From positions 1-10,962 of the forward strand of contig JAUZQU010000005.1 in the NCBI GenBank assembly GCA_030950835.1: a stretch of DNA of 10,962 nt, given 5' to 3'. Positions 7,974-10,962 of the stretch are shown here, piece by piece. Position numbers and translations under genes: made by a program. The notes beneath the pieces are model-generated. The model ran no database searches. It worked only from the letters and a program-made list of their open reading frames with translations, and was not told the DNA's origin. Origin of the DNA: Mariprofundaceae bacterium (GTDB lineage: Bacteria > Pseudomonadota > Zetaproteobacteria > Mariprofundales > Mariprofundaceae). Every line of letters begins with the position of its first letter. The first letter of the stretch is position 1.

Positions 7974-8701
7974 GGATTTCCCTGAAAACGATAACCCATA
8001 CCGCGCACAGTTTGTATACATTTTCCTTGCCCATACAGGGTCAATTCTTTGCGTAAACGTTTGATGGTGGCATCTACCGTGCGTTCTTCAACAAACGAAT
8101 CCATACCCCAAACCAAGTCTAATAATTGTTCGCGGGCAAAAATACGCCCTGGCTTTTGCATCAAGGTTTGCAACAATTTAAACTCCAACAAACGTAAAGT
8201 CACCGCTTTTCCCTCTATCTGAACCTGAAATTGCGCTTCATTGAGTTGAATAGCTGCTTGATTAAAACTAGCCGTGGACTGGCTGTTTGTACGGCGTAAC
8301 AAAGCGGCAATACGTGCGGTAAGCTCCTCTGGCTCAAATGGTTTTGCCAAATAATCATCTGCACCTTCATTTAAACCACGCACCCGTTCTTCCATCATGG
8401 ATAAAGCGGTCACCATCAATACAGGCATGGTATTGAGATGGCTTGCTTGCCCTGTATCTGGGTCAGTATAAACACGCATCCAGCGTAAAATATCTAGACC
8501 ACGTTTGCTTGGCAACATACGATCTAAAATCACAATATCAAAGCTGGGTTGTTGCTCGTTATCTGCCAACAACTGCATCGCTTTCGCACCATCACCACAA
8601 ATGCTGGTGTGATAACCAGCTTGTTGCAGGTTAATTTCCATTAAACGGGCAATGGCAGCCTCATCTTCAACAATCAATACATGTTTTTTGGTGTTACACA
8701 T
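7970..8701 (-). CDS. phoB: Phosphate regulon response regulator PhoB (OmpR family)
   Basis: This is a 243-residue transcription regulator with an N-terminal receiver and a C-terminal winged helix. In the receiver, acidic pocket Glu12-Asp13 (VEDE), phospho-acceptor Asp60 in VILDRMLP, Thr98 and Lys120 in AKPFEPEEL are all present. The DNA-binding domain (about 145-240) contains EFKLLQTLMQKPGRIFAREQLLDLVWG and RTVDATIKRLRKEL, closely matching E. coli PhoB, and ends with TVRGMGYRF. About nine extra residues (near 79-88) sit before the Thr98 strand compared with E. coli PhoB, probably a loop. The ATG follows the stop of the upstream cNMP-fold gene directly, and a strong AGGAGG about 9 nt upstream lies inside that gene's last codons. 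The downstream phoR start overlaps its stop. Candidate binding sites before this operon, the porin and pstS support the PhoB assignment. Confidence 0.93.
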   Translation of the reverse strand: MCNTKKHVLIVEDEAAIARLMEINLQQAGYHTSICGDGAKAMQLLADNEQQPSFDIVILDRMLPSKRGLDILRWMRVYTDPDTGQASHLNTMPVLMVTALSMMEERVRGLNEGADDYLAKPFEPEELTARIAALLRRTNSQSTASFNQAAIQLNEAQFQVQIEGKAVTLRLLEFKLLQTLMQKPGRIFAREQLLDLVWGMDSFVEERTVDATIKRLRKELTLYGQGKCIQTVRGMGYRFQGNP

Positions 8702-9241
8702 TCAGATTTTACCTCCTGATTTTCCCCCGAAGGCAAAACTATGCATGTGCGCATATTCAATTTCCATGCCCAATGCTTTGGCACTGAGCAATTGAAACAT
8801 AAAACGCATCAATTGGCGACCAAGTTTGGGTTCATGGGTATCAATGGCGTTAAAACGTGTGCGTTCAAGCGTTAATACTTCAATGTCGCGTTCAACAGTA
8901 ATGTTAGCAGAGTGACCGCGTTGTTCATCTAAAAATGAAAACAAACCAAAAACATCGCCTGTTTTCAGGTTGCTATACTGGTGTCCGCTTTGATTGCTTA
9001 CATTCACTTTACCACTTAATAACATATATACTTCACCCGCCGATATAGAACCTGCTTGATAAACCTGCTCTCCTGCTTGGAATCGCTTTAAGGTAAAAGC
9101 ACTAAAAATAAGTGCGGCTTGTGATTCGTTCATATTCTTAACCATAGGTAAAGCTTGAAATGCCTGAAAATGATGGTCGTTGTTACTTATGGCATGTAAT
9201 AATTTAACCTTTTCAGAGTATGTTTTTATATTTTCCTGCAT
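8702..9241 (-). CDS. Cyclic-nucleotide-binding-fold protein without DNA-binding domain, first gene of the phoBR operon
   Basis: This 179-residue protein has the CAP/Crp-type beta-roll domain at about residues 30-135, followed by a helix resembling the CAP dimerisation helix (about 136-163) and a short Gly-rich tail. There is no helix-turn-helix, so it is not a transcription factor of the usual Crp/Fnr type. The phosphate-binding cassette is altered: in GDVFGLFSFLDEQRGHSA (95-112) the usual Glu after FG is Leu100, and the position of the phosphate-contacting Arg (Arg82 in CAP) is His110. Canonical cAMP or cGMP binding is therefore doubtful. The start at 9241 is chosen for its AAGGAG ribosome binding site at 7-8 nt; a longer frame from 9340 would read through the operator and that site. 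It is preceded by a minus-facing Pho box and its stop abuts the phoB ATG, so it is probably co-expressed with phoB and phoR. I do not recognise a named family for it. Confidence 0.85.
   Translation of the reverse strand: MQENIKTYSEKVKLLHAISNNDHHFQAFQALPMVKNMNESQAALIFSAFTLKRFQAGEQVYQAGSISAGEVYMLLSGKVNVSNQSGHQYSNLKTGDVFGLFSFLDEQRGHSANITVERDIEVLTLERTRFNAIDTHEPKLGRQLMRFMFQLLSAKALGMEIEYAHMHSFAFGGKSGGKI
8704..8720 (-). promoter_or_regulatory. Strong phoB ribosome binding site embedded in the preceding gene
   Basis: On the minus strand the sequence reads AGGAGGTAAAATCTGAATG, giving a near-perfect Shine-Dalgarno about 9 nt before the phoB ATG. The same bases encode the last Gly-Gly-Lys-Ile codons and the stop of the cNMP-fold gene. 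This implies efficient, possibly coupled, translation of phoB. Confidence 0.8.
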
Positions 9242-9294
9242 GGTGTTTTCTCCTTTATAAGTTGTACAAGATGGTGCAAATGCTATTGTGGGGT

Positions 9295-9312
9295 GTGACA
9301 CAGTGATGACAT
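9295..9312 (-). promoter_or_regulatory. Pho box facing the cNMP-phoB-phoR operon
   Basis: On the minus strand the sequence is ATGTCAT-CACT-GTGTCAC: two heptamers 11 bp apart, matching the CTGTCAT-N4-CTGTCAY layout of PhoB sites. It ends 53 bp before the ATG at 9241. A -10-like TAGCAT lies on the minus strand at 9285-9280, nine bases beyond the box, the spacing expected where PhoB replaces the -35. This suggests autoregulation of phoBR by PhoB. It is a prediction from sequence only. Confidence 0.7.
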
Positions 9313-9314
9313 GG

Positions 9315-9326
9315 TGTGAAAACACA
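9315..9326. repeat. Inverted repeat at the centre of the divergent control region
   Basis: TGTG-AAAA-CACA is a 12-bp inverted repeat lying between the minus-facing Pho box (ending 9312) and the plus-facing array (starting 9328). It could be a further protein site or the A-rich bend of the region. No regulator can be assigned from sequence. Confidence 0.45.
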
Positions 9327-9327
9327 T

Positions 9328-9356
9328 CTATCATATTCATGTCATATTCATGTGTA
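9328..9356 (+). promoter_or_regulatory. Triple-half-site Pho box upstream of the porin
   Basis: The sequence reads CTATCAT-ATTC-ATGTCAT-ATTC-ATGTGTA, three heptamers on an 11-bp period. The first two (9328-9345) fit the PhoB consensus best; the third is weaker. The array contains a perfect tandem copy of CATATTCATGT (9332-9342 and 9343-9353). It ends 74 bp before the porin ATG. A possible -10, TAGTGT at 9355-9360, has the same nine-base spacing from the second half-site as in the facing promoter but is a poor hexamer. It is probably a PhoB-activated promoter for the porin. Confidence 0.7.
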
Positions 9357-9430
9357 GTGTTCGGGGTAATCGTACTTGGTGGTTGCCTGGTACTTTAAAA
9401 TTGATGATTATGAAAAACAGGATATTCAAT

Positions 9431-10432
9431 ATGAAAACAAGTATTTCTATCGCCGCAGTTGCACTGTCAACTGCCTTAGCAGCAACATCAGCTTTTGCTG
9501 CTGATATTCAAGTAAGTGGCAAGGTGTTTGCAGACTACAGCACATCCACTGCAACGGGCAACCCTGCTAAAACGGGCACTACGCTTTCGCGTACTTACCT
9601 GAGTGTTAAAAAGAAAATTGATGATACTTGGTCAGTGAAGCTGACTTTAGACTCCGCATATGATGCTGCAACAGCGAAACATAATAATGTATTCCTTAAA
9701 AAAGCGCAGATGACGGGCAAGTTCTCGGATGAAGTTAACGTGAAATTTGGCATGATTTCTACACCTTGGATTGGTTATGAAGACAAGCTGGGTAAACATC
9801 GCCATGTATCCAAATCATTTGCAGACACACATAAATTAGGCTCTTCAGCAGATGCTGGTATGGGTGTGTTTGGTAGTGTTTTGGATGGCATGCTTTCTTA
9901 TGATGTGGTCTCTATCAATGGTGGTGGTTATGGTAATACAGTAATCACGGAAAAGTCAGATATTGAACTGCGTGTTGGTGTTCAGCCTATTGAAGGTTTA
10001 ACGCTTGATGTGGGTTATCGCAATGGTTACAAGGGTGCATTTGTTGCCAATACTACAGAAAACAAAAACACCTTAACACAAATTATGGTCACTTACGGTG
10101 CAAAAATAGATGGTTTATCTTATCGTGCTGGTTTGAACATGATTAGCAATGATGTGAAAAATGAATTGCCTACTGGAACTACGGTCAACGAAAAAGGCAC
10201 TGAAATCTGGGCTTGGGCGCGTAAAGGTGAGTTTGGTGGTTTTATGCGTAGCGAAAGCTGGGACAATGACAGCACGGGCGCTGCAACTGAAAAACGTACT
10301 GTATTTGGTGCAGATTATTACCCTGCTAAAGGTCTAATTGTATCTTTGGTATTTGATTCAACTACGGATGTGAAAGGTGTGGCAGGGGATGATAAGTCTA
10401 AAACAGGGCTGTTTACCCAGTTTAAATTCTAA
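9431..10432 (+). CDS. Outer-membrane porin, predicted phosphate-starvation inducible
   Basis: The 333-residue product has a clear Sec signal peptide with cleavage predicted after SAFA (residue 23), leaving a mature protein beginning ADIQVSGKVFADYS. This start and the terminal Phe in FTQFKF are typical of beta-barrel outer-membrane proteins. Alternating hydrophobic strands continue throughout, with charged, Gly-rich loops between them and no transmembrane helix. The start at 9431 is supported by AGGA at 9419-9422, eight bases upstream. The in-frame ATG at 9410 lacks such a site, and one at 9350 would lie within the operator. The gene is divergent from the phoBR operon, follows a Pho box array and precedes pstS. 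This suggests uptake of phosphate or other anions, by analogy with OprP/OprO or PhoE. The protein is about 100 residues shorter than OprP, and selectivity cannot be read from the sequence. A strong terminator follows. Confidence 0.85.
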   Translation: MKTSISIAAVALSTALAATSAFAADIQVSGKVFADYSTSTATGNPAKTGTTLSRTYLSVKKKIDDTWSVKLTLDSAYDAATAKHNNVFLKKAQMTGKFSDEVNVKFGMISTPWIGYEDKLGKHRHVSKSFADTHKLGSSADAGMGVFGSVLDGMLSYDVVSINGGGYGNTVITEKSDIELRVGVQPIEGLTLDVGYRNGYKGAFVANTTENKNTLTQIMVTYGAKIDGLSYRAGLNMISNDVKNELPTGTTVNEKGTEIWAWARKGEFGGFMRSESWDNDSTGAATEKRTVFGADYYPAKGLIVSLVFDSTTDVKGVAGDDKSKTGLFTQFKF

Positions 10433-10463
10433 ATTGGAATAACTTCTTTCTCAAATAATAGTT

Positions 10464-10498
10464 AACCGCCAACACCTTACAGCGTTGGCGGTTTTTTT
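10464..10498 (+). terminator. Rho-independent terminator of the porin gene
   Basis: CCGCCAAC (10466-10473) pairs with GTTGGCGG (10484-10491), with two further A-T pairs outside, around a 10-base loop. A run of seven T follows at 10492-10498. It lies about 30 bases after the porin stop and separates the porin from the pstS transcript. Confidence 0.92.
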
Positions 10499-10511
10499 AT
10501 ATATGTATGAC

Positions 10512-10545
10512 TTGTCATAATGATGTCATATTGTTTTTGTAATAT
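10512..10545 (+). promoter_or_regulatory. Pho box and -10 hexamer of the pstS promoter
   Basis: TTGTCAT-AATG-ATGTCAT (10512-10529) gives two heptamers on an 11-bp period, both containing intact TGTCAT. It is the best Pho box in the window. TAATAT at 10540-10545 lies ten bases beyond it and is a good -10, matching the class of promoters where PhoB substitutes for a -35 element. The predicted transcript would have a leader of about 30 bases before the pstS ATG. Confidence 0.85.
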
Positions 10546-10579
10546 TCACCCCATACTTTATGAGCATAGGAGTTCATTG

Positions 10580-10962
10580 ATGAAAAATAAAACCATCGCG
10601 TTAGCAACATTAGCAGTGATCAGCTTTTTTGCTGGCACTGCAGTACAAGCTGAAGAGCGTATTCATATCGTAGGCTCTTCAACAGTCTACCCTTTTGCTA
10701 GCTACACAGCAGAAGAATTCGGGCAAACCACCCGTCACAAAACACCCATCATTGAGTCAACTGGCTCAGGTGGTGGCATGAAATTGTTTTGTGCTGGTAA
10801 CAGCTTAAAAACGCCAGACATCACCAACGCTTCTCGCCGCATGAAAGTCAAAGAGTTAAAACTTTGCGCTAAAAATGGCGTTACCAGTATCACTGAAGTA
10901 GTGATTGGTTTTGATGGCATTGCGATTGCACAATCAAAAAGCAACAAAAGTATCAACCTCAC
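10580..10962 (+). CDS. pstS: Phosphate ABC transporter substrate-binding protein PstS (partial, 3' end beyond window)
   Basis: This is the periplasmic phosphate-binding subunit of the high-affinity Pst transporter; the first 127 residues are in the window and the frame is open at the edge. A signal peptide ends at AVQA (residue 24). The mature part shows VGSSTVYPF (31-39) and ESTGSGGGMKLF (59-70), the loops that bind phosphate in this family. They are followed by TPDITNASRRMK (78-89) and FDGIAIA (111-117). Cys71 and Cys96 lie in positions often occupied by Cys in the longer PstS subfamily and may form a disulfide. AGGAG at 10568-10572, seven bases before the ATG, fixes the start. A Pho box promoter precedes it. 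pstC, pstA, pstB and phoU are expected downstream but cannot be seen. Confidence 0.93.
   Translation, partial: MKNKTIALATLAVISFFAGTAVQAEERIHIVGSSTVYPFASYTAEEFGQTTRHKTPIIESTGSGGGMKLFCAGNSLKTPDITNASRRMKVKELKLCAKNGVTSITEVVIGFDGIAIAQSKSNKSINL

Noticed and set aside
7974..8021. N-terminal extension of PhoR by 16 residues to an upstream ATG
   Set aside because: The extension is polar and unrelated to the family, and it would overlap phoB by 52 bases. The ATG at 7973 has a ribosome binding site and the common ATGA overlap.
9242..9340. Longer version of the cNMP-fold protein starting at 9340
   Set aside because: It would translate the Pho box and the AAGGAG site as protein; the ATG at 9241 has the right spacing to that site.
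9350..9430. Longer version of the porin starting at 9350 or 9410
   Set aside because: The extra residues precede and spoil the signal peptide, and 9350 lies inside the Pho box array. The ATG at 9431 has a good ribosome binding site.
10735..10962. Open frame antisense to pstS at the right edge
   Set aside because: The plus strand here encodes clear PstS motifs preceded by signal peptide, ribosome binding site and promoter.

Overview
The window comes from a Gram-negative bacterium of the Pseudomonadota with moderate GC (about 45% by eye). Evidence for this is an outer-membrane porin with a Sec signal peptide, an LpoA/LppC-type outer-membrane lipoprotein, and the rsmI/lpoA/yraN neighbourhood also known from Escherichia coli. 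A gamma- or zetaproteobacterium is plausible; the lineage cannot be fixed from sequence alone. There are no RNA genes, insertion sequences, CRISPR arrays or prophage genes. Coding density is high and every gene looks intact except for truncation at the window's right edge (and possibly a few codons at the left edge).

Layout. (1) 10-3528, plus strand: glnD, the nitrogen-status uridylyltransferase, abutting a patatin-like phospholipase gene with no base between them. (2) 3529-3632: a convergent gap with four degenerate 14-bp tandem repeats. (3) 3633-4855, minus strand: rsmI then yraN, coupled by an ATGA overlap. (4) 4854-6797, plus strand: lpoA, head-to-head with rsmI so that the two ATG codons share two bases. 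(5) 6822-9241, minus strand: a tightly coupled operon in the order HTH-less cyclic-nucleotide-binding-fold protein, phoB, phoR. (6) 9242-9430: a divergent control region with oppositely facing PhoB-binding sites. (7) 9431-10432, plus strand: a porin, then a strong terminator. (8) 10512-10962, plus strand: a well-formed Pho box with a -10 hexamer, and the first 127 codons of pstS.

The right third is best read as a phosphate-starvation (Pho) locus. PhoR and PhoB would sense and transmit low phosphate. PhoB would bind Pho boxes in front of its own operon, in front of the porin and in front of pstS. The porin would then admit anions through the outer membrane, and PstS would capture phosphate in the periplasm for an ABC transporter presumably encoded beyond the window. 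The most unusual element is the first gene of the phoBR operon: a 179-residue protein with a CAP/Crp-like ligand-binding fold but no DNA-binding domain, in which the residues that normally hold the cyclic nucleotide are replaced. It may be an undescribed accessory component of this Pho system. This rests on gene order and regulatory sites, not on any experiment.
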